Notes: generated by a model not told the origin, from the letters alone. 27,206 nucleotides of DNA from Fen-1258 sp027348115 (GCA_027348115.1 DAIEQA010000150.1:1-27206), one strand, 5' to 3'. Shown: positions 1 through 9,502, counted from the first letter of the stretch. A program made the numbers and translations.

Positions 1-1880
1 AAAATTTTGACGACCCGGTTGAAGGTAAAGTTAAAAGCGTAAAAGTCATTGGATCCGGGCCGCGTAATGCAAGCGACCGCCCGAATGAAATTTTTGTTAC
101 CGACTTTAAATTAGTCGGTAAAAGCTACCACCCTAAAGTTGTAGTAGACGATCAGAATGCTTCTCCCCTGGATAACCTAGATATGATTGACAGTGTAGAT
201 GAAAACATGCAAGCCGACAGAATGATAATAACAAAATTCAATACGTCAATAGGAATCTCCGTAGTAAAAAAAGTAAGTGTGTATACAAGTCCTAACCATG
301 GAAGTTATTTTATCAACGACTATGTTATGACAAATACCGGCATCATAAACGCAAAGGGAGATAAAAAGGTACAGACCTTACACGACGTATTTTTCTATTG
401 GGTGTACAGATATGCATTTGCGGGGGTCACTTCTTCGGGCTGGGGATCTACCTGGGGCGCCTTTGCATCTTGTTGGGGCAACAGCACGGTGAACCACGCG
501 TTTGGCGATAACATGAACGCCGCCGAGTTTAAGGATCCCAACAATCCTCTGTACCAAATGAGAGGATTTTATTCGTGGTACGGCCCTTCAAAAGATAGAA
601 CAGTAACCTACGCCGAAGATTGGGGCTGCCCAAACGAATCCGATGACGGTGTTTTAGGATCTGCAAAATATGCAGGCTGCGTTACTCTTCATGCAGATGC
701 AAGTCCGCAGAACACAGCCGATGATTTATCTCAACCGAAAACGACTTGGTTTATCGGTTCGGATATTACGGCAATGTCCGGTAATGTTAGCCAGTATGAC
801 GAAGTTTTTATGTCGGACCGATATACGATTATGAGCGAAGGTCATCCAGATAAACCGCATGATGCTTATGTCGGGGATGATTACGCAATAAATTATACGG
901 ATCCGAGAAGACAATCAGGCGGCGGAACAAGTCAGGGTCAAGGATATGGTCCATATACATTGGCGCCGGGAGAAAGCGTTCACATAGTTTTTGCGGAAAG
1001 CGTTACGGGTATTTCGTGGGAAAAATGTAGAGAGGTTGGAGCTAATTGGCTTCAGTGGTGGAAACATGCCGGTACACCTGCTTTGAAAATGCCCGACGGA
1101 AGTTCGACTACTGATTACAATCTTTATAAAAGAAGATGGTGCGAAACGGGCAAGGATTCAATTGTGCAGTTTTTCCGTAACGCGGTAAATAATTACAAAG
1201 CTGATTATAAAACGCCGGAGCCGCCCGCGCCGCCGTCAAAGTTTACTGTCTCATCGGGCGGCGATAGAATTCATCTCGAATGGTCGAACGACGCTGCGTC
1301 CGATCCGCATTTTGACGGTTATGTTATTTACCGGTCGGAAGGAAACGTGATGAATTATAAAACAAAATATGAAAAGATATTTGAGTGCAAAAAATCTGAT
1401 GCGGTTAGTCAATTCGATGATATCACCGCAAAGAGAGGATTCGACTATTATTATTATATTCAATCGAAAGACGACGGTACGCAAAACGATGTTAAGCATG
1501 GCGTGCCTCTGTACAGCAGTCCTTTCTGGACTATTACAAATCAGCCTGCAACACTTCAACGGCCTGCAATATTAACCACTTTGGATTCCGTTCGCGTTGT
1601 TCCTAATCCTTACGACATTCGCAACCGGCTCTTCCAATTCGGCGATCAATCGCAATATGATAGAATTGCCTTTTATGGGCTACCCCCCGTTTGCAAAATT
1701 AAAATCTTCACCGAGCGCGGAGATTTGATCTATTCAAAAGACCACACGCGTGGAACGGGAGACGAGCTGTGGGATTCTACAACTTCATCCGGCCAGATTG
1801 TAGCAAGCGGCATTTATATTCTTTACGTGGAAGCACCGGACGGACGTAAAGTAATTCGAAAATTTGTAATCATCAGGTAA
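1..1880 (+). CDS. Large secreted protein with FN3-like segment and T9SS-type C-terminus (5'-truncated)
   Basis: The reading frame starting at base 3 is open from the left edge to the TAA at 1878-1880, so the gene begins outside the window; the first internal ATG (183) is not a convincing start because the upstream 60 codons are open in the same frame and look like protein. About 625 residues are visible. No catalytic motif is recognised in the first ~340 residues, which are rich in Trp, Tyr and Gly. A fibronectin-III-like segment follows (PPAPPSKFTVSSGGDRIHLE onward, ending with FDGYVIYRSEG). The last ~90 residues (VRVVPNPYD ... SGIYILYVEAPDGRKVIRKF) resemble the FlgD-like/T9SS type A sorting domains used to export and anchor proteins at the surface. 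The stop codon overlaps the ribosome site of the PorV/PorQ-like gene 11 bp downstream, so they are probably cotranscribed. Inferred role: surface component of a polysaccharide uptake system; function unproven. Confidence 0.75.
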   Translation, partial: NFDDPVEGKVKSVKVIGSGPRNASDRPNEIFVTDFKLVGKSYHPKVVVDDQNASPLDNLDMIDSVDENMQADRMIITKFNTSIGISVVKKVSVYTSPNHGSYFINDYVMTNTGIINAKGDKKVQTLHDVFFYWVYRYAFAGVTSSGWGSTWGAFASCWGNSTVNHAFGDNMNAAEFKDPNNPLYQMRGFYSWYGPSKDRTVTYAEDWGCPNESDDGVLGSAKYAGCVTLHADASPQNTADDLSQPKTTWFIGSDITAMSGNVSQYDEVFMSDRYTIMSEGHPDKPHDAYVGDDYAINYTDPRRQSGGGTSQGQGYGPYTLAPGESVHIVFAESVTGISWEKCREVGANWLQWWKHAGTPALKMPDGSSTTDYNLYKRRWCETGKDSIVQFFRNAVNNYKADYKTPEPPAPPSKFTVSSGGDRIHLEWSNDAASDPHFDGYVIYRSEGNVMNYKTKYEKIFECKKSDAVSQFDDITAKRGFDYYYYIQSKDDGTQNDVKHGVPLYSSPFWTITNQPATLQRPAILTTLDSVRVVPNPYDIRNRLFQFGDQSQYDRIAFYGLPPVCKIKIFTERGDLIYSKDHTRGTGDELWDSTTSSGQIVASGIYILYVEAPDGRKVIRKFVIIR

Positions 1881-1885
1881 GGAGG
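1879..1885 (+). promoter_or_regulatory. Strong Shine-Dalgarno site overlapping a stop codon
   Basis: AAGGAGG lies 6 nt before the ATG at 1892 and includes the last two bases of the upstream TAA stop. This fixes the start of the PorV/PorQ-like gene and suggests translational coupling with the gene before it. Confidence 0.75.
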
Positions 1886-1891
1886 AGATCA

Positions 1892-2899
1892 ATGAAAAAT
1901 TTGAATAAAAATATTATTGTGTTTCTCATGCTTTGCCTGATGTCGTTTACCGGCTTTGCGCAGGAGAATCAAAAATTAGCACAGACAGGATTTCAGTTCT
2001 TAAGTGTTGTTTCAGACGCGCGCGCTGCTGCAATGGGCGAGGCAATGACAAGTTTGCAGGTCGGCTCAAGCGCTTTGTTCTTCAATCCGGCAGGCATGTC
2101 GGACATGACTAATACACTTGATATTACATGTAGTACGAATAAATGGATCGCGGATATTCGTCATACAACTTTTAGCGCTGCTTACAAGCCGGCAAACGGT
2201 CAGTACGGCGTGATTGGTCTTTCCGCCCAGATAGTAAATTACGGCGACTTTTACGGAACCCGCGTTAATAAATTGGATCCGAAAGGATATGACGACACCG
2301 GGATTTTTACGCTTACATCTTTTGCATTTGGTTTGGGATACGCCAAACAGTTAACTGAACATTTCAGCGTTGGCGGCCAAATTAGATGGGTGCGACAGGA
2401 TCTTGGCGAAAGTCAGATTGCAGTTATAACCACAGATACAACGCAAGCCACCGTTAAAAACAAAATGAATCCGTTTGTGTTCGACTTCGGCACGCAGTTT
2501 AGAACCGGCATTGAAAGTTTAGTCTTCGGCATGTCTATTAGAAATTTTTCGAAGGAAGTAAAATATGCGGAAGAAGGATTCCAAGCGCCGTTGGTTTTTA
2601 CGCTTGGTATTTCCATGGATGTTATGGATTTGTTTAAGAATCTTCCGTTTGAACAATCTCTGATGGTCGCGGTCGATGCGAGTCACTACCGCGATCACGC
2701 CGAGCAGATCAAGGTTGGTCTCGATTACAAAGTGATGAATACAATTTCCGTACGCGGCGGCTACATTGCCAATAACGATGAGAGCGGGCTTTCATTCGGC
2801 GTAGGCGTTTCCAAATTTGGATTTTCTTTCGACTACGCCTATACGCCTTTTGGAGTGTTCGATAATGTTCAAAGGTTCACTGCAAGATTTACTTTCTAA
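1892..2899 (+). CDS. PorV/PorQ-family outer-membrane protein
   Basis: 335 residues with a clear signal peptide (MKNLNKNIIVFLMLCLMSFTGFAQ). The mature start has the family signature: GFQFLSVVSDARAAAMGEA followed by SALFFNPAGM. The remainder alternates short beta strands and ends in an aromatic residue (RFTARFTF), as expected for an outer-membrane barrel of the FadL-like PorV/PorQ type. In characterised T9SS organisms PorV is a shuttle/attachment component for proteins carrying the C-terminal sorting domain, while other family members have undefined roles. Its placement 11 bp behind a T9SS-tailed protein and before a surface lipoprotein suggests a locus-specific partner rather than the core secretion machinery (inference). 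The start is set by a strong AAGGAGG site. Confidence 0.88.
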   Translation: MKNLNKNIIVFLMLCLMSFTGFAQENQKLAQTGFQFLSVVSDARAAAMGEAMTSLQVGSSALFFNPAGMSDMTNTLDITCSTNKWIADIRHTTFSAAYKPANGQYGVIGLSAQIVNYGDFYGTRVNKLDPKGYDDTGIFTLTSFAFGLGYAKQLTEHFSVGGQIRWVRQDLGESQIAVITTDTTQATVKNKMNPFVFDFGTQFRTGIESLVFGMSIRNFSKEVKYAEEGFQAPLVFTLGISMDVMDLFKNLPFEQSLMVAVDASHYRDHAEQIKVGLDYKVMNTISVRGGYIANNDESGLSFGVGVSKFGFSFDYAYTPFGVFDNVQRFTARFTF

Positions 2900-2984
2900 C
2901 AAAAAAGTTATGATGAAAAACATGGAAAGTGGTGAGCAAAAATCGGTGACTGCAGTAATACATTACTTTGAAAAATATAGTCTT

Positions 2985-2990
2985 AAGGAG
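2985..2990 (+). promoter_or_regulatory. Shine-Dalgarno site fixing the lipoprotein start
   Basis: AAGGAG, 9 nt before the ATG at 3000. The same frame is open further upstream to 2817, inside the PorV/PorQ gene, but this site and the lipoprotein signal peptide directly after 3000 show that translation starts at 3000. Confidence 0.7.
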
Positions 2991-2999
2991 ATAAAATTT

Positions 3000-4214
3000 A
3001 TGAAAGTCCAACGTTTAATGATGATTGGAATATTCATTTTACCGGCGCTGTTGGGATTGCTGACAAGTTGTAAATACGATGTTGCCGAACCGATGTGGGA
3101 TAAGCCGTTTACAAGTCCGGCAGCCCCGGCAATAACACAGATAGATCCTTCGCCGGTTGCTAAAGCCGGCGCAAATACAATAACTATACACGGTCAAAAT
3201 TTAGTAATTGGATCGGACACTACCGTTGTTTATTTCAACAATGTGCGCGCAGAGGTAAAATCAATTTCCTCAACGGAGATTGTTGTTTATAGGCCCAACC
3301 TGGTTATGCAATCCGGCGAGATAAAAGTTGCGCCGAATAAAGCTTTGGTAGAGGCAAAGTATACTCCGTACAACATCGATCAAGTTGTGGAAAAGTACGG
3401 CAACTTTTTAGATAATCTTCCGCTTGCTGCTGTTGTTGCGGATAAAAGCGAAAATTTGTATGTAGTTGAATCTACGGCTAGGACAATTTGGAAAGTAACG
3501 CCGGACGGTCAGAAAACAAGTTTAGGCACTGCGTCGAGGGCGCCGCTGGATGCAAAGATTGGACCCGACGGAAATATTTATATGACCGGAAATAACAGAT
3601 CGATTGATAAGTTCGATATGCAGACCGGAAAAGCAGCAACATGGCTTCAGCTCGCTGCTGGTAAATTGCCCAAGGTTTGCGATTTCGACGCGAACGGAAA
3701 TTTCTACGCCGCTGGTACAAAATCTGATTTGATTATTATCGCGCCGGATAAAACAGTTAAGTACGCAAATCTTTACGCAAAAGATGATATTCAAGCAATA
3801 AAAATTTCTAACGGATACATTTATTTGTTTGTTAAAACCGCTACGCCTGATGCCAACACTCCTGCCTTAGCTGTCTTCAGGCATTCAATTGGTTCGGATG
3901 GACAGCTTGGAGCTAAGGAATTGGTTTTCGACTGGACTGCTACCCCGTTTGTCGATCGATCTGTTAAAGCTCTGACGATATCGAGCGACGGAAAAATTTA
4001 TCTCGCCACGGATTCAAAAGATCCTATTCTAATTGCAGATCCGGTTTCCAATACTGTCGATTATTTATATAAAGGAATACTGCCGTCGAACTGTAAACAG
4101 TTCTGCTGGGGCGCCGGAACAAACATTTATATGATTAGCGGCGACACACAGCTTTCCGTTAATTGGACTGTTTACAAAGTTGATACCGGTATTAAAAGCG
4201 GAATTAGTTTTTGA
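3000..4214 (+). CDS. IPT/TIG-domain, beta-propeller-like lipoprotein
   Basis: 404 residues from the ATG at 3000. A hydrophobic segment ends in the lipobox LTSC (Cys24), so the product is predicted to be a lipid-anchored envelope protein. Residues ~44-110 (ITQIDPSPVAKAGANTITIH onward, with VYFNNVRAEVKSISSTEIVV) match the IPT/TIG immunoglobulin-like fold. From ~125 to the end there are repeated DGxIY / ANGNFYAAG / SDGKIYLATD strand motifs typical of NHL/SMP-30-like beta propellers. Similar IPT/TIG plus NHL proteins accompany TonB-dependent uptake systems in Bacteroidota, so a role in binding glycan at the outer membrane is plausible but inferred. It lies 100 bp behind the PorV/PorQ gene and ends in a hairpin that overlaps the stop codon. 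Confidence 0.8.
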   Translation: MKVQRLMMIGIFILPALLGLLTSCKYDVAEPMWDKPFTSPAAPAITQIDPSPVAKAGANTITIHGQNLVIGSDTTVVYFNNVRAEVKSISSTEIVVYRPNLVMQSGEIKVAPNKALVEAKYTPYNIDQVVEKYGNFLDNLPLAAVVADKSENLYVVESTARTIWKVTPDGQKTSLGTASRAPLDAKIGPDGNIYMTGNNRSIDKFDMQTGKAATWLQLAAGKLPKVCDFDANGNFYAAGTKSDLIIIAPDKTVKYANLYAKDDIQAIKISNGYIYLFVKTATPDANTPALAVFRHSIGSDGQLGAKELVFDWTATPFVDRSVKALTISSDGKIYLATDSKDPILIADPVSNTVDYLYKGILPSNCKQFCWGAGTNIYMISGDTQLSVNWTVYKVDTGIKSGISF

Positions 4215-4223
4215 TTCCGCTTT
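4195..4223 (+). terminator. Hairpin overlapping the stop codon, probable terminator
   Basis: Perfect 10-bp inverted repeat AAAGCGGAAT / ATTCCGCTTT around a 9-nt loop that contains the first two bases of the TGA stop of the lipoprotein gene. It is followed only by TTTCCC rather than a long T-run, so termination may be partial. It marks the end of the left operon. Confidence 0.5.
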
Positions 4224-4568
4224 CCCAAAATCTTCTTACTGCAACATTGAAGATTGTTTGTGAGACACGATATTATTTTTTCCGGGTAGTGTTTGTTAAA
4301 CGGTCGCATATAACGGTAGCTTGAAGTGAGGAAAAGTAAGACTGATTTAAAATTAATAAACAAGGGTTCACTCTGCGTTAATTTCAGGATGCAACGAAGA
4401 ATAAACACGGTAACAAATGAAATACGAATTCGCTTTTTCTGTTCAAATAAATTTTCAGTTCTTTATCGCTGTTCGTGCGATAAGTAAAAAATCATTTATT
4501 AATCTTCTTCATAAAATCTTTTCTTTTGAATGCATATATTTTTGAACCTAATAGGTAGGATTATTGGA
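4215..4568. other. Intergenic region between the lipoprotein operon and the glycoside hydrolase run
   Basis: About 350 bp without a convincing gene. It holds the 3' arm of the hairpin at its left end, an inverted repeat at 4463-4483, and AT-rich sequence before the GH31 start. The promoter of the hydrolase run should be here, but no promoter boxes could be named with confidence. Confidence 0.6.
4463..4483. promoter_or_regulatory. Palindrome upstream of the GH31 gene, candidate operator
   Basis: Perfect inverted repeat TTATCGC-N7-GCGATAA, 86-106 bp before the ATG at 4569. Length, symmetry and position suit a dimeric regulator binding site. It could also act as a small transcript hairpin; no regulator gene is visible in the window. 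Confidence 0.35.
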
Positions 4569-7412
4569 ATGAAAGTATTAATACGGAATTTAGCCGCGAT
4601 CATATTGTTTGGTCTTGTCGTTATGAATACTGTGTGGGCTTATGAAAAACAAAAAGACGGCGTTTTGTTTGAACTGAAAAAACAAAATGTCACCGATGTG
4701 CAGTGGCTGAAAATCCAGGTTCGCAGCGATGAGATAATCCGTGTTATTGCCTCCCCGGTAAATTCGTTTTCAAGCAGGGCAAGTTTGATGGTCGATAAGA
4801 AAGAGTGGCAACCTGTTGTATGGTCGGTTTCGAATAAAAACGGCTTTGTCGAAATTATTACTCCCAAAGTTCTCGTGCGTGTGGATTCGGTTAACGGGGC
4901 TGTTTCGTTTTACGATTCCAAAGATAAACTGCTGCTGCACGAAATTAAAAACGGCGGTAAGATTATTACACCTGCAGAGGTAATGGGCGAAAAGACTTTT
5001 CATATCAGGCAATTATTCGATTCACCGAACGATGAAGCATTCTACGGCCTGGGCGCTCATCAAAACGCTATAATGAATTATAAAAATCATGATGTCGATC
5101 TCTGGCAGTACAACATCGTCGATGTAATTCCGTTTCTTGTATCGAATAAGAATTACGGCATTCTGTGGGATAATAATTCCCGTACTAAGTTTGGCGACAT
5201 CCGCGAATACGAACCGATCTCTTCATTAAAATTATTTGGGAGAGACGGAAATGAAGGCGGGCTGACTGCCGATTATTTTTATGATACAACTTTTCAAAAA
5301 ATTTATACAACGCGCACCGAGCAGAGAATCAATCATGAGTTTCTGGATGTAAACGACAGCTACCCGGAAGGATTTTTAGCAAACGTAAAAGCTGTTCGGT
5401 GGAGCGGAGAAATTGAAAGCGGCGCCACCGGCATTCATAAATTTCGTCTTTATGCCTCCGGTTATATTAAAGTTTGGCTGGACAACAAACTGGTAGTTGA
5501 TGCCTGGCGCCCGAATTGGCTTCCATGGACTCATCTGCCGCAGCTTAAAATGAAAGCCGGTAAAAAATACCAAATCAAAATCGAGTGGATTCATACCGGC
5601 GGATATATAGGATTGAATTATCTTCCGCCGGATTCGAGCGAGGAGAAAATAAAATTTTCACTTTACTCGGAAGTAGCCGACCAAATCGATTATTATTTTA
5701 TTCATGGGGATAATTTAGATCAGGTAATCGGCGGCTACCGCGAAATAACAGGTAAGGCGCCTATGATGCCTAAATGGGCAATGGGTCTATGGCAAAGCCG
5801 CGAACGCTATAAATCCCAGGATGAAATACTTTCTATTGTAAAAGAGTTTCGAAAAAGAAATATCCCTCTTGATAATATTGTTCAGGATTGGTTCTACTGG
5901 AAGGAAGATCAGTGGGGAAGTCATGAATTTGAGGAATCAAGATATCCCGACCCTGTCGGCATGATGAATCAATTGCATAATGATCTTAACGCACATTTTA
6001 TGATTTCCGTATGGCCCAAGTTTTATGTCGGCACAAAAAATTATGAAGCGTTTAGAAAAAAGGGCTGGCTGTATATGCGAAACGTAGAAAAGGGCCAGAG
6101 AGATTGGGTTGGGCCCGGTTACGTTTCAACTTTCTTCGATCCTTACAGCGATAGCGCGAGGGAATTATATTGGCGGCAAATCAATACAAAACTTTTTTCG
6201 AAAGGTATAGACGGCTGGTGGCTTGACAGTACCGAACCAGACATACAATCGGATCTCTCCAGAGAAGAAGGTATATTGCGGATGGGTCCAACTGCGCTTG
6301 GTTCTGCCTCGCGTTATTTAAACACCTATTCTTTAATGATTACAAAAGCCGTTTATGAAGGACAGCGGAAAACTAATCCCGATCAGCGTGTGTTTATTTT
6401 AACCCGCTCTGCTTTTGCCGGTCAGCAGCGATATGCCTCGGCTACATGGAGCGGTGACGTTTCGGCAAGATGGTATGATCTTAAAGCGCAAATTCCTGCG
6501 GGGCTAAATTTTGCACTGGCAGGAATTCCATACTGGACTACCGACATCGGCGGATTTTCCGTTGAACCTCGTTTTGAAAAACCAAATAGCAAAGATCTTG
6601 AAGAGTGGCGAGAACTGATGACGCGCTGGTTTCAGTACGGCACCTTCTGCCCGCTGTTCCGCGTTCACGGTCAATTTCCTTACCGGGAAATTTTTAACGT
6701 GGCTCCCGAAGATCATCCGGCATATCAAACAATGCTGGCATACGACAAACTTCGCTACAGACTGATGCCTTATATCTATTCTTTAAGCGGCATGGTAACG
6801 CAAAATGATTATACAATCATGCGGGCTCTTGTTATGGATTTCGATAATGATAAGAATGTCTTAAATATCGGCAATCAATTTATGTTTGGTCCCTCTTTGA
6901 TGATTAATCCTGTTACGGATTATAAAGCACGCGAAAGGAAAGTTTACCTGCCTGCCACTGCCGGATGGTATGATTTGAAAACGGGAAAATACTTTGAAGG
7001 CGGACAGACAATTGAAGCGGACGCGCCTTACTCCGATATTCCAATATTTGTTAAGTCGGGTTCTATTCTGCCGTGCGGACCAAACATACAATATGCGATG
7101 GAAAATCCGGCAGATCCGATTCGTCTTTTTGTATATACCGGCAGCGACGGCGCATTTGAAATTTATGAGGACGAGAACGTAAACTATAATTACGAGAAAG
7201 GAAAGTTTTCAATCATACCGTTAAAGTATAACGAAAAGGATCATTCGCTTACTATCGGTAAACGAAGCGGTGAGTTTGCCGGTATGCTTCAAACGCGCAC
7301 TTTTGAGATAATAAAAATAAGCAGGAAGAAACCGTCGGGTTTGGATTTTAATTCTCATCCGGATTTCACAATTAAATATGACGGCAGCGAACAAACTATA
7401 AAATTAGATTGA
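4569..7412 (+). CDS. GH31 alpha-xylosidase with inserted PA14 domain
   Basis: 947 residues, predicted to remove terminal alpha-xylosyl residues from xyloglucan oligosaccharides in the periplasm. The start at 4569 is chosen because a normal signal peptide follows it (MKVLIRNLAAIILFGLVV, cleavage near VWA-Y) and AGG-rich sequence precedes it; an in-frame ATG at 4530 would add 13 residues. The order is an N-terminal beta domain, a PA14 domain at ~232-354 (GLTADYF ... HKFRLYASGYIKVWLD ... IGLNYLPP), the catalytic barrel, and C-terminal beta domains. The GH31 nucleophile motif DGWWLDSTEPD places Asp553 as nucleophile; WSGD places Asp630 as acid/base. PTALGSASRYLNTY, FRVHGQFPYREIFN and the N-terminal PA14 insertion are features of the xyloglucan alpha-xylosidase group (Cellvibrio Xyl31A / Bacteroides GH31A type). 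No T9SS tail. An alpha-glucosidase activity cannot be excluded by sequence alone. Confidence 0.9.
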   Translation: MKVLIRNLAAIILFGLVVMNTVWAYEKQKDGVLFELKKQNVTDVQWLKIQVRSDEIIRVIASPVNSFSSRASLMVDKKEWQPVVWSVSNKNGFVEIITPKVLVRVDSVNGAVSFYDSKDKLLLHEIKNGGKIITPAEVMGEKTFHIRQLFDSPNDEAFYGLGAHQNAIMNYKNHDVDLWQYNIVDVIPFLVSNKNYGILWDNNSRTKFGDIREYEPISSLKLFGRDGNEGGLTADYFYDTTFQKIYTTRTEQRINHEFLDVNDSYPEGFLANVKAVRWSGEIESGATGIHKFRLYASGYIKVWLDNKLVVDAWRPNWLPWTHLPQLKMKAGKKYQIKIEWIHTGGYIGLNYLPPDSSEEKIKFSLYSEVADQIDYYFIHGDNLDQVIGGYREITGKAPMMPKWAMGLWQSRERYKSQDEILSIVKEFRKRNIPLDNIVQDWFYWKEDQWGSHEFEESRYPDPVGMMNQLHNDLNAHFMISVWPKFYVGTKNYEAFRKKGWLYMRNVEKGQRDWVGPGYVSTFFDPYSDSARELYWRQINTKLFSKGIDGWWLDSTEPDIQSDLSREEGILRMGPTALGSASRYLNTYSLMITKAVYEGQRKTNPDQRVFILTRSAFAGQQRYASATWSGDVSARWYDLKAQIPAGLNFALAGIPYWTTDIGGFSVEPRFEKPNSKDLEEWRELMTRWFQYGTFCPLFRVHGQFPYREIFNVAPEDHPAYQTMLAYDKLRYRLMPYIYSLSGMVTQNDYTIMRALVMDFDNDKNVLNIGNQFMFGPSLMINPVTDYKARERKVYLPATAGWYDLKTGKYFEGGQTIEADAPYSDIPIFVKSGSILPCGPNIQYAMENPADPIRLFVYTGSDGAFEIYEDENVNYNYEKGKFSIIPLKYNEKDHSLTIGKRSGEFAGMLQTRTFEIIKISRKKPSGLDFNSHPDFTIKYDGSEQTIKLD

Positions 7413-7499
7413 AATCACTATTGAATGGAATGTAAAGCGCCTCTCATAATTTAATATGCAAAACAAAAAATCATGTTTACAAAGGATAGACTTTCATTA

Positions 7500-9422
7500 A
7501 TGCGAAAATTATTTATTTGTGTCTTTATATTGACAACGATACCTGTCGCTACTGCGTTTGGGCAATTGAGTTCAAATTGTTTCCTTGATTATTCACTGCC
7601 GAAATTTGCCGAGATTCCGATTTCTAAAGATGCGGTACAGCCAACCTCAGAAGCAACTGTCTATATCAATATAAATACTTCGGATACACTCGGAAAAATT
7701 TCAAATTATATTTTTGGAAACGCTCTGCCCAGCTGGCTTGGTAATGTTACAACCGATAATGTTTTTCTTAATAATGTAAGTAAACTAGCACCTACTTTAA
7801 TTCGCTATCCCGGCGGAAGCTGGTCCGATATTTTTTTCTGGAACGGTGTTCCTACCGATATTCCTGATGTCGTATGGGATGGAAATAGTAATAAATGGAC
7901 AACACTCTATGCGCAGTCCGGCAAAAACAGTTGGCCAACTACATTGGATAATTATTACACGATGAGAGATAATATTGGCAGTCAGGGACTAATCACTATT
8001 AATTACGGTTATGCTCGCTATGGAACTGGTGCTGATCCGGTTGCACAAGCAGCACATCTCGCGGCAGATTGGGTTAGATATGATAATGGTCGAACGTTGT
8101 TCTGGGAAATCGGAAACGAGAACGGCGGGCCGTGGGAAGCCGGATGGAAGATTGATACGACCTTAAACAAAGATCATCAGCCCGAAATTATTTCCGGCGA
8201 ATTGTATGGAAAACATTTTAAAATATTTACCGATTCAATGAGAGCGGCGGCTGCCGAATGCGGCGCGGATATTTTTATAGGCGGTCAAATAATTCACTTT
8301 GACGGATCAAATAGTTGGAATGCTGTTGATAAAAAATGGAATGAAGGATTTTTCAAGGAAGGCGCGCCGTACGCGGATTTTTATGTAATGCATAATTACT
8401 TCGGCACGAGTTCGGATCCGAGATACCTTCTTGACTGGGCATCAAGCGAGACTCAAAGAAATATTTCATTTATTCGCCAGGATATTAAAGCTAAAGGAGC
8501 GCCTGATAAGCCGGTTGCGATCACCGAGTATAACATGTCGGGTACAGATCTGGCGAAAACATCTTTTGTGAACGGCATGCAGGAGATAATTCTTTTCAGT
8601 GAATTCATAAAACAAAATTTTGGAATGTCCTGCCGATGGCTTCTTGCAACCGGAGACGGCGGAATGTTTTATGATGGTAACGATTCAAGTATCCCGGCAT
8701 GGAATCCCAGACCGGAGTTCTACTATGCTTATTATATCCAGAAATTTTTCGGCGACTACTGTGTAAATACCGTCACAACGAACAATGATATTCTATCTTA
8801 TGCTTCTAAGTTTGATACCGGAGAGACAGGTGTTGTGGTAGTTAATAAAGGAACGAGTGAACAGACGGTAAAACTTTTGCCAACAAAAGGTGTGGGCAAT
8901 AAATTTTATGTTTACTCTTTAACCGGAGGAACTGATAACGGTCAGCTTTCGCAGTATGTTTATATTAACGGTACAGCGCCAACCGGTAAAGCGTGGGGAC
9001 CGCTAGAGGGTTTGGACAAAATTCCCGCAAAGGCGTATCCTATTACAAGCGAATTAAAATATACTTGTCCACCTCGTTCAGTTCAGTTTATAATGATCGA
9101 ACGCGGATCCAATATTGTCTCCGTAGAGAACAACAAGCGGAATTCGATAAGTGCCAACTTCACGCTCGAACAGAATTATCCGAACCCGTTTAATCCGGAA
9201 ACAGTTATAAGATATAGTCTGCCGGCAAATGGAATTACATCACTAAAAATTTGCGATTTGCTTGGCCGACAAGTTATTGAGCTGGTTAATGAGTACCAGT
9301 CAGCGGGTGCGCATTCGATTCCATTTAATGCTCGGAAAAATCTTTTGCCGAGCGGAGTTTATTTCTACACGCTTAGTTCAGGCAATTTTATCCAAACAAA
9401 AAAAATGGTTTTAATGAAATAG
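7500..9422 (+). CDS. Clan GH-A glycoside hydrolase (GH51/GH39-like) with T9SS sorting domain
   Basis: 640 residues from the ATG at 7500 with signal peptide MRKLFICVFILTTIPVATAF; an in-frame ATG at 7473 is the alternative. The barrel carries RYPGGSWSD near the start of the domain, FWEIGNENGGPWEAGW with Glu207 as likely acid/base, and AITEYN with Glu343 as likely nucleophile, the spacing expected in clan GH-A. The RYPGG and WEIGNE motifs recall GH51 arabinofuranosidases and GH39 enzymes, but the family could not be assigned. The C-terminal ~85 residues (FTLEQNYPNPFNPETVIRYS ... SGVYFYTLSSG ... TKKMVLMK) are a standard T9SS type A sorting domain, so the enzyme is predicted to be exported to the cell surface. 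It is a paralogue of the gene at 11072, and the two flank the GH5 gene. Inferred substrate: a side chain of hemicellulose. Confidence 0.82.
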   Translation: MRKLFICVFILTTIPVATAFGQLSSNCFLDYSLPKFAEIPISKDAVQPTSEATVYININTSDTLGKISNYIFGNALPSWLGNVTTDNVFLNNVSKLAPTLIRYPGGSWSDIFFWNGVPTDIPDVVWDGNSNKWTTLYAQSGKNSWPTTLDNYYTMRDNIGSQGLITINYGYARYGTGADPVAQAAHLAADWVRYDNGRTLFWEIGNENGGPWEAGWKIDTTLNKDHQPEIISGELYGKHFKIFTDSMRAAAAECGADIFIGGQIIHFDGSNSWNAVDKKWNEGFFKEGAPYADFYVMHNYFGTSSDPRYLLDWASSETQRNISFIRQDIKAKGAPDKPVAITEYNMSGTDLAKTSFVNGMQEIILFSEFIKQNFGMSCRWLLATGDGGMFYDGNDSSIPAWNPRPEFYYAYYIQKFFGDYCVNTVTTNNDILSYASKFDTGETGVVVVNKGTSEQTVKLLPTKGVGNKFYVYSLTGGTDNGQLSQYVYINGTAPTGKAWGPLEGLDKIPAKAYPITSELKYTCPPRSVQFIMIERGSNIVSVENNKRNSISANFTLEQNYPNPFNPETVIRYSLPANGITSLKICDLLGRQVIELVNEYQSAGAHSIPFNARKNLLPSGVYFYTLSSGNFIQTKKMVLMK

Positions 9423-9502
9423 ATTAAATGCACTCTAGATTTTTGTCGATTTAGTGTTCGGAAATTATATTGAGTAGTATTCAGTAATATTTTTAACTTA
9501 AT

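Noticed and set aside
183..185. ATG at 183 as the true start of the first gene
   Set aside because: The frame is open to the left edge and reads as protein; no ribosome site precedes this ATG and no signal peptide follows it, so the gene is treated as truncated.
2817..2999. N-terminal extension of the lipoprotein gene overlapping the PorV/PorQ gene
   Set aside because: The extension gives no signal peptide, while AAGGAG and a lipoprotein signal with LTSC directly follow at 2985-3071.
9461..9490. Imperfect AT-rich inverted repeat upstream of the GH5 gene (TATTGA ... TCAGTAATA)
   Set aside because: The arms are misaligned by one base and the base composition makes such matches likely by chance.
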